Shown here: positions 42,075 to 50,989 of the stretch, in pieces
How the letters are laid out: each line of letters begins with the position of its first letter
Numbering within the stretch: position 1 is the stretch's first letter
From: CAIYZT01 sp947461435
GTDB lineage: Bacteria; Pseudomonadota; Alphaproteobacteria; Rhodobacterales; Rhodobacteraceae
Reading direction: 5' to 3'
Assembly (NCBI GenBank): GCA_965284435.1
Contig: OZ260083.1
Span: 1,798,001 to 1,862,000 of the forward strand
DNA length: 64,000 nucleotides
The notes under the pieces: model-generated
Databases searched by the model: none
Told to the model about the DNA's origin: nothing
The model's input: only the letters and a program-made list of their open reading frames with translations
Position numbers and translations under genes: made by a program

Positions 42075-43163
42075 TCATTCGGCGGCCTCTTTGTAGGCGC
42101 GCGCCTCGGCCCGCAATTTGCGGACCATTTCCAATTCAGATTGAAAATCAACGTAATGGGGCAGTTTGATATGTTCCAGAAATCCGGTGGCCTGCACATT
42201 GTCGGCATGCATCAGCACGAATTCCTCGTCCTGCGCGGGGGCGCCTGACCAATCTTCGCCCAATTCGCGCCAGCGCAAGGCACGGTCCACAAGGCTCATC
42301 GCGATGGATTTGCGTTCGTTCTGGCCCAGCGTCAGCCCATATCCCCGCGTGAATTGCGGCGGTTCGGTTTTGGAGCCCTTGAACTGGTTGACCGTTTCGC
42401 ATTCGGTCACTTCGATCTCGCCAATTTCCACCGCAAAGCCAAGTTCGGGAATCTCCATCGACACCCGCACCATGCCGATGCGCAGTTCGCCCACAAAGGC
42501 ATGGGTGCGCCCATAGCCGCGCTGGGTCGAATAGGCCATCGACAGCACAAATCCCTCATCGCCGCGGGCCAGTGCCTGAAGACGCAGCGCGCGCGCCGCA
42601 GGAAGTTCCATTGGGCTGCGCGTCAGATCGGGGGGCGCAAGGCCCGCATCCACCTCGGGCTGGATCAGGTCGTCTTGGTCCAGCAGACCCGTCACATGCG
42701 GCATGCTGGCGCGCACAGGGGGGGCGGTTGGGGCGGCTTGCGGGGGCAATTGGCCCTCGGCGGCCAATTTGAAATCCAGCAGGCGGTGCGTGTAGTCAAA
42801 GGTTGGGCCCAAAATCTGGCCGCCTGGCAAGTCTTTGAAGGTTGCCGAAATGCGGCGGATGCAGGCCATCTGCGCCGTATCGATCGGCTGCGTTGCGCCA
42901 AACCGGGGCAGGGTCGTGCGGTAAGCCCGGATCAAAAACACCGCCTCAATCAGATCGCCGCGCGATTGCTTGATGGCCAGTGCCGCCAGATCGGGATCAA
43001 ACAGCGATCCTTCGGCCATGACACGGTTCACCGCAAGGCGCAGTTGGTTTCGGATCTGCGCGATGGACATCTCGGCCACGGACAGATCGCCGCGGCGCTC
43101 TTCGGCCAGCCAGGCATGGGCGGCATCAATCGCCCGCTCGCCCCCTTTGACGGCAACATACAT
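42075..43163 (-). CDS. phnI: C-P lyase core subunit PhnI
   Basis: 362 residues. The N-terminus MYVAVKGGERAIDAAH and the blocks LSMAYSTQRGYGRTHAF and EVTECETVNQFKG are characteristic of PhnI. Known role: nucleosidase subunit, with PhnG, PhnH and PhnL, that attaches the phosphonate to ribose triphosphate from ATP. Its start overlaps the phnH stop by one base. Confidence 0.94.
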   Translation of the reverse strand: MYVAVKGGERAIDAAHAWLAEERRGDLSVAEMSIAQIRNQLRLAVNRVMAEGSLFDPDLAALAIKQSRGDLIEAVFLIRAYRTTLPRFGATQPIDTAQMACIRRISATFKDLPGGQILGPTFDYTHRLLDFKLAAEGQLPPQAAPTAPPVRASMPHVTGLLDQDDLIQPEVDAGLAPPDLTRSPMELPAARALRLQALARGDEGFVLSMAYSTQRGYGRTHAFVGELRIGMVRVSMEIPELGFAVEIGEIEVTECETVNQFKGSKTEPPQFTRGYGLTLGQNERKSIAMSLVDRALRWRELGEDWSGAPAQDEEFVLMHADNVQATGFLEHIKLPHYVDFQSELEMVRKLRAEARAYKEAAE

Positions 43164-43741
43164 CAGGCGTGCTCCACAATCGTTGTGCGCGGCAATCCGG
43201 CAAGGCGGTTGCCGCAGGTGAAGACCGCGTCAAACCCTTGCGGAAACAAGGCGCGGTTGGCTTGGAACGGGGCGGCGTCGGGAACGCTCAGGAACCGTTC
43301 GGTTTCAATGCCCGGCCCGCGCAAACGGTATCCCGTGGCAGACAGCTGCGGCACCTCGACAATCAATGTGACCGATCGGTCGGGATAATCGGCAAGGCCG
43401 ATCGCAAAGCGGTCAAAAGGGGCCAGATCTGCCCATGTGCTGAAAGCAAAGGCGGCAGAGCCTGCATCGCACAGCGGCGCGCCGCAATGAAAGGTGATCC
43501 AGTTGCGCAGGGCCGCACAATCCATCGATCCGGCCAGATGCACCGGGGTGCCGCCGTCCAGCAAGGTCAGGGCCAAGGCCCCCGCCGCTGCAGAAAGGGG
43601 GGCGGGCGGGCTGGCCCCGTCCAAATCCACGATCACGCCTGGTTCGGACAGGGCACGCAGGATCTGGCGAAAGGCAAAGGCGGATTGGGTAGAGGGCGCA
43701 GAAAAACCGCCCGACAGGGCATCGACAGGGCCGTCTTTCAT
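43163..43741 (-). CDS. phnH: C-P lyase core subunit PhnH
   Basis: 192 residues. The family pattern is visible at FRQILRALSEPGVIVDL near the N-terminus, then LTLLDGGTPVHL and RGPGIE near the C-terminal third. Known role: structural subunit of the PhnGHIJ complex, needed for the PhnI reaction. It overlaps phnG by 4 bases and phnI by one. Confidence 0.9.
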   Translation of the reverse strand: MKDGPVDALSGGFSAPSTQSAFAFRQILRALSEPGVIVDLDGASPPAPLSAAAGALALTLLDGGTPVHLAGSMDCAALRNWITFHCGAPLCDAGSAAFAFSTWADLAPFDRFAIGLADYPDRSVTLIVEVPQLSATGYRLRGPGIETERFLSVPDAAPFQANRALFPQGFDAVFTCGNRLAGLPRTTIVEHA

Positions 43742-44202
43742 GCGTCTTCTCCGCGCATCAGGGTAAAGAATTCAACTTGTGTCGCCGCCGCCTTTTCGGC
43801 GCGCCCGCGCGCGGCGGCGGCCTCCGCCTCGGCCAAGGGGGCCAAAAGGCTGCTGTGCAGCCCGGCATGCAAAGGATTTTGAAGCAAGGCATCCACCACA
43901 GCGGCACGGCGCGCTTGCTCGGCGCTGCGACCTTGCACAACCGCATGGCCAACTTCGCCCGTGGCAAGGCGCACAGAACAGCGCGTGACCGTCATCTCGC
44001 CCAGATGAAAGGCGTCGCCCGTGCCGCCCATGCGTCCTTGAACCATGACCGATCCCACTTCAGGGCCGCGCAGCAGGCTGTGGTCGGCCAGACCCTCTGG
44101 CAAGGCCAGCGCCAAACGCTCTGCAAGCATCTGCGGGGCGGCGCGGGACAAAAGGCCCATCCAGGCTGGGCGGTCAAAAAGGGGGGCGGGACTGGCTTGC
44201 AT
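43738..44202 (-). CDS. phnG: C-P lyase core subunit PhnG
   Basis: 154 residues from the ATG at 44202. RPAWMGLLSRA near the N-terminus and MVQGRMGGTGDAFHLGEMTV in the middle are PhnG signatures. Known role: core subunit of the C-P lyase complex. First gene of the minus-strand phnGHIJK-corA-LN operon, divergent from the regulator phnF across 97 bases. Confidence 0.9.
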   Translation of the reverse strand: MQASPAPLFDRPAWMGLLSRAAPQMLAERLALALPEGLADHSLLRGPEVGSVMVQGRMGGTGDAFHLGEMTVTRCSVRLATGEVGHAVVQGRSAEQARRAAVVDALLQNPLHAGLHSSLLAPLAEAEAAAARGRAEKAAATQVEFFTLMRGEDA

Positions 44203-44222
44203 TGTGGCGAATGTCCTATACA

Positions 44223-44233
44223 ACTAGACAAGT
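44223..44233. promoter_or_regulatory. Possible PhnF operator
   Basis: ACTAGACAAGT is an imperfect palindrome (ACT-G-C-AGT positions match) in the phnG-phnF divergent region, 20 bases before phnG. GntR/HutC-type regulators bind short palindromes of this kind beside their own gene. Confidence 0.3.
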
Positions 44234-44270
44234 CATACCGCGAAACCCACAAAACCGTTGCGAAGCTTTT

Positions 44271-44288
44271 GTGAACTTTGTGTGACAA
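44271..44288 (-). promoter_or_regulatory. Pho-box-like element between phnG and phnF
   Basis: On the minus strand TTGTCAC (44288-44282) is followed after 4 bases by AGTTCAC (44277-44271), an 11-base period with a 7+4 layout as in PhoB boxes (CTGTCAT repeats). The first repeat matches well, the second only in part. It would allow phosphate-starvation control of the operon. Confidence 0.35.
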
Positions 44289-44299
44289 TTGGGGGTAGG

Positions 44300-45022
44300 A
44301 TGCCAAAACCAAGCCTGTGGGGCGATATTGCAGACACCCTGACCGCAGAGGTAGGCCGGGGCGGATATGGCCCCGGCGACAAATTACCCTCTGAAGCGGA
44401 GTTGTCGCTGCGCTTTGGCGTCAATCGCCATACCGTTCGCCGGGCGCTGGCCCATTTGGCGGCACAGGGCTTGTTGCACGCACGGCGCGGCGCGGGGGTT
44501 TTTGTCGCGGCGCGGCCCACCGAATATCCCTTGGGCCAAAGGGTGCGCTTTGCCCAAGCGGTGCAGGCCGGTGGCCAATCCCCCTCGCGCCGGTTCCTGC
44601 GCCGCGAAACCCGCAGCGCCGCGCAGGAAGAAGCCCGGCTTCTGGGCCTGACAGATGGCGCGCAAGTCCATGTCGTTGAGGGGATTTCCTTGGCCGACGG
44701 CCTGCCGCTCGCCGCGTTTCAATCCGTCTTCCCGGCGCAGCGCTTTGCGGGCTTGCTGCAACGCTTGGACAGCACCTTGTCCATCACCCAAGCCCTGCGC
44801 GACGAGGGGCTTGCCGATTATACGCGCGCCAGCACGCGCATCGTGGCAGACCGCGCCGGCGCGGCCCTCGCCGGGTTGTTGCATCTGCCTGAAGGGGCCC
44901 CTGTTCTGCGCACCAAAGCGGTGAATGTCGATGCCGTCGGCCAGCCGGTGGAATTTGGCACAACCTGGTTTGCCGGCGACCGCGTGACTTTGACCGTCGG
45001 TCCGGATGAGTGCGAAAAATAA
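44300..45022 (+). CDS. phnF: GntR-family regulator PhnF
   Basis: 240 residues from the ATG at 44300, preceded by GGGGGTAGG. The N-terminal winged helix contains GDKLPSEAELSLRFGVNRHT and RRALAHLAAQGLL; the C-terminal UTRA ligand domain (HutC subfamily) follows from about residue 85. Known role in related loci: repressor of the phn operon. Its placement divergent to phnG and directly before the second phnM supports this. Confidence 0.9.
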   Translation: MPKPSLWGDIADTLTAEVGRGGYGPGDKLPSEAELSLRFGVNRHTVRRALAHLAAQGLLHARRGAGVFVAARPTEYPLGQRVRFAQAVQAGGQSPSRRFLRRETRSAAQEEARLLGLTDGAQVHVVEGISLADGLPLAAFQSVFPAQRFAGLLQRLDSTLSITQALRDEGLADYTRASTRIVADRAGAALAGLLHLPEGAPVLRTKAVNVDAVGQPVEFGTTWFAGDRVTLTVGPDECEK

Positions 45023-45100
45023 CGAAAATTAGCCGAAATCGTCACATCACCGTTGCTTTGCGCGTTTATCTTTTTCGAACAAATGCCAAGGGACGAGACG

Positions 45101-46282
45101 ATGCATCCTAAACTTCATCCACTGCGATTGACCGGGGCCAGTGTTCTTCGAGAAGGCCGGATGCAAGACACGGACATTGCCTTTGCCGATGGCCGGATCG
45201 TCGACGAGGATCTGCCCGAAGTGGATATGACCGGCTTTCTGATTCTGCCCGGTATCATCGATCTTCACGGCGACGGATTTGAGGCAAATTTGTTTCCGCG
45301 CCCGACGGCGGGCTTTCCGATGGCCACGGCCTTGGCCGCAACAGACCGTTTGGCCTCTGCCCACGGCGTGACCACCGCCTACCTTGCGCAATCGTGGAGC
45401 TGGGAAGGCGGGCACCGCGGCCCCGAGCAGGCAGAAGCCCTGTGTGCAGGTCTTGCGGCGTATCGGCCGCGCGCCATGGTGGACCTGCGCGTCCAAATCC
45501 GCGCGGAAACGCATCTGGTCGACCAAGAGACGCAGCTGATCGATCTGGTCCGCCGTCACAAGGTGGGCTTTGTGGTGTTCAACAACCACCTCGATGAAGG
45601 GTTGCAGACCTATCGCAGCAATCCCGCAGGCTTTGCCTTTTGGGCGCGCAAGGCGGGCACCACCGTTGAAGAGCTGCATGCGCGCATCCAAGCCGCGCAA
45701 GGCCGCGCCCGCGACGTGCCCCGCAGTTTGTGCCGCATCGCCGAAGCCTTTGACGAGATGCACGTGAGCTATGGCAGCCACGATGACCCCGACGGCGAGA
45801 CGCGCGAATTCTTTGCGGCCTTGGGGGCGCGTATCGCCGAATTCCCCACCGCCCGCAACGCAGCAGCGGCGGCCAAGGCCATGTCCTGCCCGGTCTTGAT
45901 GGGCGCGCCCAATGTGGTGCGTGGCGGCTCGCAGGCGGGGAATATCTCGGCCTCGGATCTGATCCGTCAGGGCCTGTGCGATGCTTTGGTTTCCGACTAT
46001 CACATGCCCGCCTTGGCCGAAGCCGCCTGGACGCTGGTTGATCGCGGCTGGCGCAGCCTTGAAAAGGCTTGGGCGATGATCTCGTCTCAACCGGCCGAAA
46101 TTCTGGGTCTGGCCGACCGTGGCCGCCTGTCGCGCGGCAAACGGGCGGATATGGTGATCATCAATGCGCAAACCCGCGCGATCGAGGCGACGATTTCCGG
46201 CGGTCGTCTGGCCTATCTGACGGGCGAGGCTGCGGCGCGCCTGATGGCCCCCTCGCAGCGCATGCTCATCGCTTCGGAATAA
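45101..46282 (+). CDS. phnM: Second PhnM-like amidohydrolase
   Basis: 393 residues from the ATG at 45101 (GGGACGAG upstream). It has the PhnM frame: GIIDLHGDGFEAN, YGSHDDPDGETRE, LMGAPNVVRGGSQAGNISA and the C-terminal GRLSRGKRADMVI. It lacks the DHTPGQRQ block of the first copy, having NNHLDEG instead, and the DLHGDGFEAN motif differs from ELHTDNLERH. It is thus a diverged paralogue that may handle a different alkyl substrate. It follows phnF and is convergent with the transferase gene. Confidence 0.85.
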   Translation: MHPKLHPLRLTGASVLREGRMQDTDIAFADGRIVDEDLPEVDMTGFLILPGIIDLHGDGFEANLFPRPTAGFPMATALAATDRLASAHGVTTAYLAQSWSWEGGHRGPEQAEALCAGLAAYRPRAMVDLRVQIRAETHLVDQETQLIDLVRRHKVGFVVFNNHLDEGLQTYRSNPAGFAFWARKAGTTVEELHARIQAAQGRARDVPRSLCRIAEAFDEMHVSYGSHDDPDGETREFFAALGARIAEFPTARNAAAAAKAMSCPVLMGAPNVVRGGSQAGNISASDLIRQGLCDALVSDYHMPALAEAAWTLVDRGWRSLEKAWAMISSQPAEILGLADRGRLSRGKRADMVIINAQTRAIEATISGGRLAYLTGEAAARLMAPSQRMLIASE

Positions 46283-46288
46283 CGAAAC

Positions 46289-46315
46289 CCGCGGCGGGAT
46301 CAGCCGCGGTATTTC
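46289..46315. terminator. Hairpin terminator between convergent phnM copy 2 and the transferase gene
   Basis: CCGCGGC (46289-46295) pairs with GCCGCGG (46303-46309) around GGGATCA; TATTTC follows on the plus strand and GTTTCGTTATT on the minus strand. It probably works in both directions, and it overlaps the transferase stop codon. Confidence 0.55.
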
Positions 46316-46917
46316 TCCAGAAAGGCTTCGGCCTTCAGGCTGCGAAAATCCATCAGCGCGCTGCGCAGCCGATCATGCGGCCAATCCCACCACGCCAGCG
46401 CCATCAAGCGGTCTGCGATCCCCTTGGCAAAACGCGGGCGCAGGGGCGCGGCCGGAAGGCCGGCGTAAATCATAAACGGGGGCACATCGCGCGTCACCAC
46501 CGCACCAGAGGCGATGATCGCCCCCGCGCCGATGGTTACATCCGGCTTGATGATGGCACCGTGTCCGATCCATGTATCCGGGCCGATGACTGTGCGCCGC
46601 GCCGCACGGGCAGCGAAGAAGGCCGTGTCGTCATCAACGTCGTCCCAGTAATAGCTGGATCGATACAAGAAATGGTGCAAACTCGCATGATCCATCGGGT
46701 GATCGGTGGGCCCGATGCGTGTCATCGCCGCGATATTTGCGAACTTTCCCACCGTCGTGTTGGCGATATCCGTCAGCCGTTCGCAATAGGCATAGTCTTC
46801 AAAGCTTGAATTCAACACGCGGCAATCTTCGCCGACTTCGCAATAGGCGCCAAAGGTCGAATTGACGATTTTGGCACCCGAATGCACCAAGGGTTCGCTG
46901 GCAGAAAGTTTTGGCAT
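46300..46917 (-). CDS. Phosphonate-locus hexapeptide-repeat acetyltransferase
   Basis: 205 residues. Left-handed beta-helix hexapeptide repeats are seen at GAKIVNSTFGAYCEVGED, then again at TVIGPDTWIGHGAIIKPDVT and IGAGAIIASGAVV. It belongs to the transferase family repeatedly found in phosphonate operons (TIGR03308 type). The acyl acceptor is not known; N-acetylation of aminoalkylphosphonates is plausible, as PhnO does in E. coli, although PhnO is unrelated. It starts 3 bases after phnE2, so it is cotranscribed with the transporter. Confidence 0.85.
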   Translation of the reverse strand: MPKLSASEPLVHSGAKIVNSTFGAYCEVGEDCRVLNSSFEDYAYCERLTDIANTTVGKFANIAAMTRIGPTDHPMDHASLHHFLYRSSYYWDDVDDDTAFFAARAARRTVIGPDTWIGHGAIIKPDVTIGAGAIIASGAVVTRDVPPFMIYAGLPAAPLRPRFAKGIADRLMALAWWDWPHDRLRSALMDFRSLKAEAFLEKYRG

Positions 46918-46920
46918 GTC

Positions 46921-48243
46921 TTACCCTTTGATCAATTTGCGGCGCAACCAGCCCGACAGGCTGTCCATCGCCATGACCATCAGCACGATCAGCGTGATGT
47001 AATAGGCGACCTCTTCCCAATCCTTCTGGGTCTGGATGGCTTGGGTCAGCAAAAGACCGATCCCGCCGCCGACGATGGCACCAATCACCGTCGCACTGCG
47101 CGTGTTCGATTCCAAAAAGTACAAAACCTGCGACAAAAGCACCGGTGTGACCTGCGGGATCACCCCAAAGCGGGCGCGCTGCAGCCCGTTCGCCCCGGTA
47201 GAGCGGAGCCCCTCGACCTGCTTTTCATCGATATTTTCCAACGCCTCGGAAAAGGTTTTCCCAAAGGATCCGGTGTCTGTGATCAAGATCGCAAGCGCCC
47301 CCGTCATCGGGCCGGGCCCAAAAGCGCGCGACAGGATGATGGTCCAGATCAACCCATCGACCCCGCGGATAAAATCAAACACCCGGCGAAAGGCAAACCG
47401 CACCGCGCGCAGCGGCATAAAGTTTGACGCAGCGGCAAAGCCCAGTGGCAAGGCGATCAGCGCCGCCCCCATCGTTCCCAGAAAGGCCATCAAGATGGTC
47501 TCGAAGATTGCCCAGATCACATCGCCGTGCCGCCACATCTTGTTGGTCCAAACCTCTGAGACCATGTAGGAAAAATTGCTGCGTGCGGTTTCGATCCGGG
47601 GATCCCAAAGCGCAAGTTCGGCAAGTTCGACAATGCTCTTGCCGTGAAAAGGACTATCGAGCGTGAAGAAAAACAACTCCCATCCCGCTTCGTACTTGAA
47701 GGTTTCGACCTTGGAGCGGGAATAGTTGAAACGGCCTGCGGCGGTTGTGACAGATATCTTGTTGGGCGATACCGAAATCCAGTCCGGAACCGGCTCTGGC
47801 GCCGTCATGGCAACCTTTCCGTTCACGGGTTTGATGTCGATTGTGCCGTATCCGGGCACGACATAGCGCGCGCCGGCGGCGTCATAGGTCACGACATTGC
47901 CTTGGCCAAGGTCAACCGTCGTCACATCGCCTTGAATGGTCACCCAGTCCGGCACCATGCCGTCAGGATAGGTGCCCTTGTTCTCGCCTTCGATTGCAAC
48001 AACGATCTCTCCGGTCCGGTTATCACGCGTGACGTGGGTTTTGTGCGACCAGAAGTCGGACAAAAGGATCGCTGCATTGTCCAACCGCGCGCGCGCGGCC
48101 AGTCCCGGCAGATCAAAGGCAAAGAAGATATAGGTCAGATAGACCAGGATCACGACCGGCACTGACAGCGCAAACAGGCGGCGGCGGGTAAAGGTTGCCA
48201 CCAATTGGTCGGCCAAAGGCGGCGTTTGGGTGAAACTGGTCAT
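46921..48243 (-). CDS. phnE: Phosphonate ABC transporter permease PhnE, long form
   Basis: 440 residues, far longer than E. coli PhnE (about 260-280). One membrane segment (about 26-45) is followed by some 180 residues of polar sequence rich in beta-prone stretches (EGENKGTYPDGMVPDW, QGNVVTYDAAGARY), then by the permease core with the coupling motif GLRSTGANGLQRARFGVIPQ. The extra part is probably periplasmic. Known role of the core: inner-membrane channel of the PhnCDE phosphonate importer. Adjacent to phnE1 with a 1-base gap. Confidence 0.9.
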   Translation of the reverse strand: MTSFTQTPPLADQLVATFTRRRLFALSVPVVILVYLTYIFFAFDLPGLAARARLDNAAILLSDFWSHKTHVTRDNRTGEIVVAIEGENKGTYPDGMVPDWVTIQGDVTTVDLGQGNVVTYDAAGARYVVPGYGTIDIKPVNGKVAMTAPEPVPDWISVSPNKISVTTAAGRFNYSRSKVETFKYEAGWELFFFTLDSPFHGKSIVELAELALWDPRIETARSNFSYMVSEVWTNKMWRHGDVIWAIFETILMAFLGTMGAALIALPLGFAAASNFMPLRAVRFAFRRVFDFIRGVDGLIWTIILSRAFGPGPMTGALAILITDTGSFGKTFSEALENIDEKQVEGLRSTGANGLQRARFGVIPQVTPVLLSQVLYFLESNTRSATVIGAIVGGGIGLLLTQAIQTQKDWEEVAYYITLIVLMVMAMDSLSGWLRRKLIKG

Positions 48244-48244
48244 C

Positions 48245-49123
48245 TTATTGCCCCTTGACCAAACGGCTGCGGAAATGATCAGAGACGCGGTCGATCAAGA
48301 AGATCGTCAAGAACAACAAAATGAAGATCGCGACCACTTTGTCATAACGGCCCTGTCCCCATTGCATGGCGATCTTCAGGTCATAGCCAATCCCGCCTTC
48401 GCCAACAAAACCCAGGATGGCCGAGGCGCGCACGTTGATTTCAAACCGAAGAAGCCCGTAAGACAGCCAATTGGGGGCCACCTGCGGGATCACGCCCAGC
48501 CACATTCTTTGCCCCCAGGTCGCCCCAACCGATGCCAGTCCTTCCACCGGCTTCAGATCGGCGTTCTCGGCCACTTCGGAAAACAGCTTGCCCAAAGCGC
48601 CGCTTGCATGCAGCGAAATGGCGATCACCGCCGGCACCGGACCGCCGCCCAGAATGTAGATCAGCATCAGCGCGATGACGATTTCAGGGATGGCGCGCAG
48701 CCCGTCCATCGTGCGGCGAAACACCGGAATAAGCGCGGGCCAGCGGGCCAATCCCCGCGTGGACAACAGCGCCAGAACCATGGCGGCCATCGCACCCAGC
48801 AGGGTCGACACAGCGGCGATGTTCAGCGTTTCAATCAACGAGGGCAGAAATTCAAGAAAGAGTCCGGGCAGATTGGCGCGGTTGGTCCAGGCTTCCGAGA
48901 TCACCTCGGCCCCGAAATCACCCATCTGCGGAACCCCGGACCAAAAGCCGCCAGCATTGCGGTCTTCCGCCAAAATCCACCCCGAGGCCATCAGACCCAC
49001 GAACAGCACCATCAAGATACCGCCATACATCCGCTTGCGGCGCACCATCTCAAGATAGGCGCTGCGATGATCGGTCAGATCCGGGCGTTGTCCGGGTTCT
49101 GGCCCAAAGGCGATATCAACCAT
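48245..49123 (-). CDS. phnE: Phosphonate ABC transporter permease PhnE
   Basis: 292 residues from the ATG at 49123. One N-terminal membrane segment (about 45-63) and a five-helix permease core, with the coupling motif GLASVGATWGQRMWLGVIPQ. It pairs with the longer PhnE downstream to form a heterodimeric channel. It lies 63 bases after phnD, behind a hairpin that probably lowers its expression relative to the binding protein. Confidence 0.92.
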   Translation of the reverse strand: MVDIAFGPEPGQRPDLTDHRSAYLEMVRRKRMYGGILMVLFVGLMASGWILAEDRNAGGFWSGVPQMGDFGAEVISEAWTNRANLPGLFLEFLPSLIETLNIAAVSTLLGAMAAMVLALLSTRGLARWPALIPVFRRTMDGLRAIPEIVIALMLIYILGGGPVPAVIAISLHASGALGKLFSEVAENADLKPVEGLASVGATWGQRMWLGVIPQVAPNWLSYGLLRFEINVRASAILGFVGEGGIGYDLKIAMQWGQGRYDKVVAIFILLFLTIFLIDRVSDHFRSRLVKGQ

Positions 49124-49136
49124 GTCTGTCCCCGAT

Positions 49137-49171
49137 AAAAAAGATCCGGGCCGCCCCATGGGACGGCCCGG
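49137..49171 (-). terminator. Internal terminator/attenuator between phnD and phnE
   Basis: On the minus strand CCGGGCCG (49171-49164) pairs with CGGCCCGG (49153-49146), extended by an inner CCC/GGG pairing, and ATCTTTTTT follows (six T at 49142-49137). It is strong enough to stop most transcription after phnD. Confidence 0.8.
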
Positions 49172-49186
49172 TTCAGTATTTTGAAA

Positions 49187-50086
49187 TTACATGCCTTCTT
49201 GCATTTTCCGTGCGGCAATCACGCCCAGATAGGCGTCATGCGTGACCGGAACAAAGTCCTTGTTCTCGCCGCCCGACACGCCATAGGCGCAATCCTTGTC
49301 GGTTTCATGCAGGTCGGCCGACAGTTGAATGACCTTGTCCTTGACGTCCTGCGGCAGGGCCTTGCGCACCACCATCGGGCCTTCCGGGATCATCGCCGAG
49401 CGCCAGATTTCCACGAGGTTGTTCATGTCAACAAGGCCGGCATCCGCTGCCTTGCGGAACGCGCCCGAGGCATAGCCGTCTTCCCAGTTGCCCACGCCAT
49501 CCGCCCACGACACGCCGGCGTCAAAATCGCCGTTCGCCACGCCGACGATGGTCTGCTCGTGACCGCCCGACATTTTCACTTCAGCGAAGTAGTCTTCCAA
49601 GGTGCCGTATTTGGCCAGCAATTCAGCCGCAGGAACCAGATAACCCGAGGTGGAGTTCGGCTCGGCAAAGGCAAAGATCTTGCCCTTGGCATCGTCCATC
49701 GAGGTGATGCCGGTGTCCTTGCGGGTGAAGCCGATCGAATAGTAACCGGTCGAGTCGTTGGTGTGCATCGTCGTCAAAGCGACTTCGACAGCTTCGGGAT
49801 CGGTCAGGAAGGTCTTGGCATAGGCCGAGGCACCCAGCCACGCCATGTCAAGCGTTCCGCCCAGCAGACCCTGAATCACACCGTCGTAATCGGCAGGCGT
49901 GAACAGTTTGACCGGAACGCCCAAGGCGTCTTCGATCATCTTGCGGTAGCATTCGTTCGAATTGATCCGGTCTTGGGCGTTTTCACCGCCAAGGATCCCG
50001 ATGTTGAATTCGGTGATCGCATCCTGGGCAGAGGCAGCACCGGACAGAACGGTGGTGGCGGCAAGGGCGGCAAGCAGCAATTTCAT
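49187..50086 (-). CDS. phnD: Phosphonate-binding periplasmic protein PhnD
   Basis: 299 residues from the ATG at 50086 (MKLLLAALA), giving a typical signal peptide (about 1-22, ending ASAQD). The mature protein starts FNIGILGGENAQDR and contains DMAWLGASAYAKTF and SGGHEQTIVGVANGDFDAG, standard PhnD features. Known role: high-affinity capture of alkyl- and aminoalkylphosphonates in the periplasm for PhnCE. It follows phnC after 40 bases and precedes an internal terminator. Confidence 0.94.
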   Translation of the reverse strand: MKLLLAALAATTVLSGAASAQDAITEFNIGILGGENAQDRINSNECYRKMIEDALGVPVKLFTPADYDGVIQGLLGGTLDMAWLGASAYAKTFLTDPEAVEVALTTMHTNDSTGYYSIGFTRKDTGITSMDDAKGKIFAFAEPNSTSGYLVPAAELLAKYGTLEDYFAEVKMSGGHEQTIVGVANGDFDAGVSWADGVGNWEDGYASGAFRKAADAGLVDMNNLVEIWRSAMIPEGPMVVRKALPQDVKDKVIQLSADLHETDKDCAYGVSGGENKDFVPVTHDAYLGVIAARKMQEGM

Positions 50087-50126
50087 TGTCGTCTCCAGAG
50101 TTGATGGCCCAAAGGGGCCGGGGTGG

Positions 50127-50948
50127 TTAGGAAAGAAGGGTTTGCGCATAGACATCGTCCGCGGCCCGATCGGTTGGCATCGCGGTTGACGTGGCGGATT
50201 CGTTGAAACTGGCATCGGCGCCATAGATGTCGCGGGCGACACCCGTTGACAGCTGATCGGGCGATCCGTCGAAAACGATGCGCCCGTCGCGCATGCCGAT
50301 CACCCGGTCACAATAGCGCCGCGCGGTATCAAGCGTGTGCAGGTTGGCGATGACCATCCGGCCATCTTCCAAATTGATGCGCCGCAGCGTGTCCATCACG
50401 ATCTGGGCGTTCATCGGGTCAAGGCTGGCGATGGGTTCATCGGCCAGAATGATCTTGGGATCTTGCATCAAGGCGCGGGCAATGGCGACGCGCTGTTGTT
50501 GGCCACCCGACAGGGCTTCGGCGCGTTTGGGGGCCTGTTCCGAAATGCCCAGACGGTCCAAAATCTCCAGCGCGCGCAGAATATCGGTGCGCGGCCAGAT
50601 GTTGAACATGGTCTGCACCGTCGAGCGGCGGTTCAAGATACCGTGCAAGACGTTCGAGGCCACATCCATGCGCGGCACCAGATTGAACTGTTGGAAAATC
50701 ATGGCGCAGCGGCCCTGCCAGGCGCGTTTGTCCGCGCCGGTCAGGCTCAGCACATTGCGCCCTTCGAACAGAATCTCGCCTTCCGAGGCGTCCGTCAGAC
50801 GGTTGATCATGCGAAGCAAAGTGGATTTGCCCGCCCCCGACCGCCCAATGATGCCCACAAATGCAGGCTTTTCGATCGCGAACGATGCAGATTGAACGGC
50901 CGCTTTCGATCCGAAATAGCGGCTGGTGTTGACGATCTGCAACAGCAT
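50127..50948 (-). CDS. phnC: Phosphonate ABC transporter ATP-binding protein PhnC
   Basis: 273 residues from the ATG at 50948, preceded by AGGAGC. Walker A GRSGAGKSTLLRM, signature LSGGQQQRVAIARAL and Walker B IILADEPIASLD are intact. Known role: ATPase of the PhnCDE importer at the cytoplasmic face. First gene of the uptake operon phnC-phnD-phnE1-phnE2-transferase. Confidence 0.94.
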   Translation of the reverse strand: MLLQIVNTSRYFGSKAAVQSASFAIEKPAFVGIIGRSGAGKSTLLRMINRLTDASEGEILFEGRNVLSLTGADKRAWQGRCAMIFQQFNLVPRMDVASNVLHGILNRRSTVQTMFNIWPRTDILRALEILDRLGISEQAPKRAEALSGGQQQRVAIARALMQDPKIILADEPIASLDPMNAQIVMDTLRRINLEDGRMVIANLHTLDTARRYCDRVIGMRDGRIVFDGSPDQLSTGVARDIYGADASFNESATSTAMPTDRAADDVYAQTLLS

Positions 50949-50989
50949 GAACAAGCTCCTGTTTGGCAGGGGCAAGCTATGGCCGCTTG

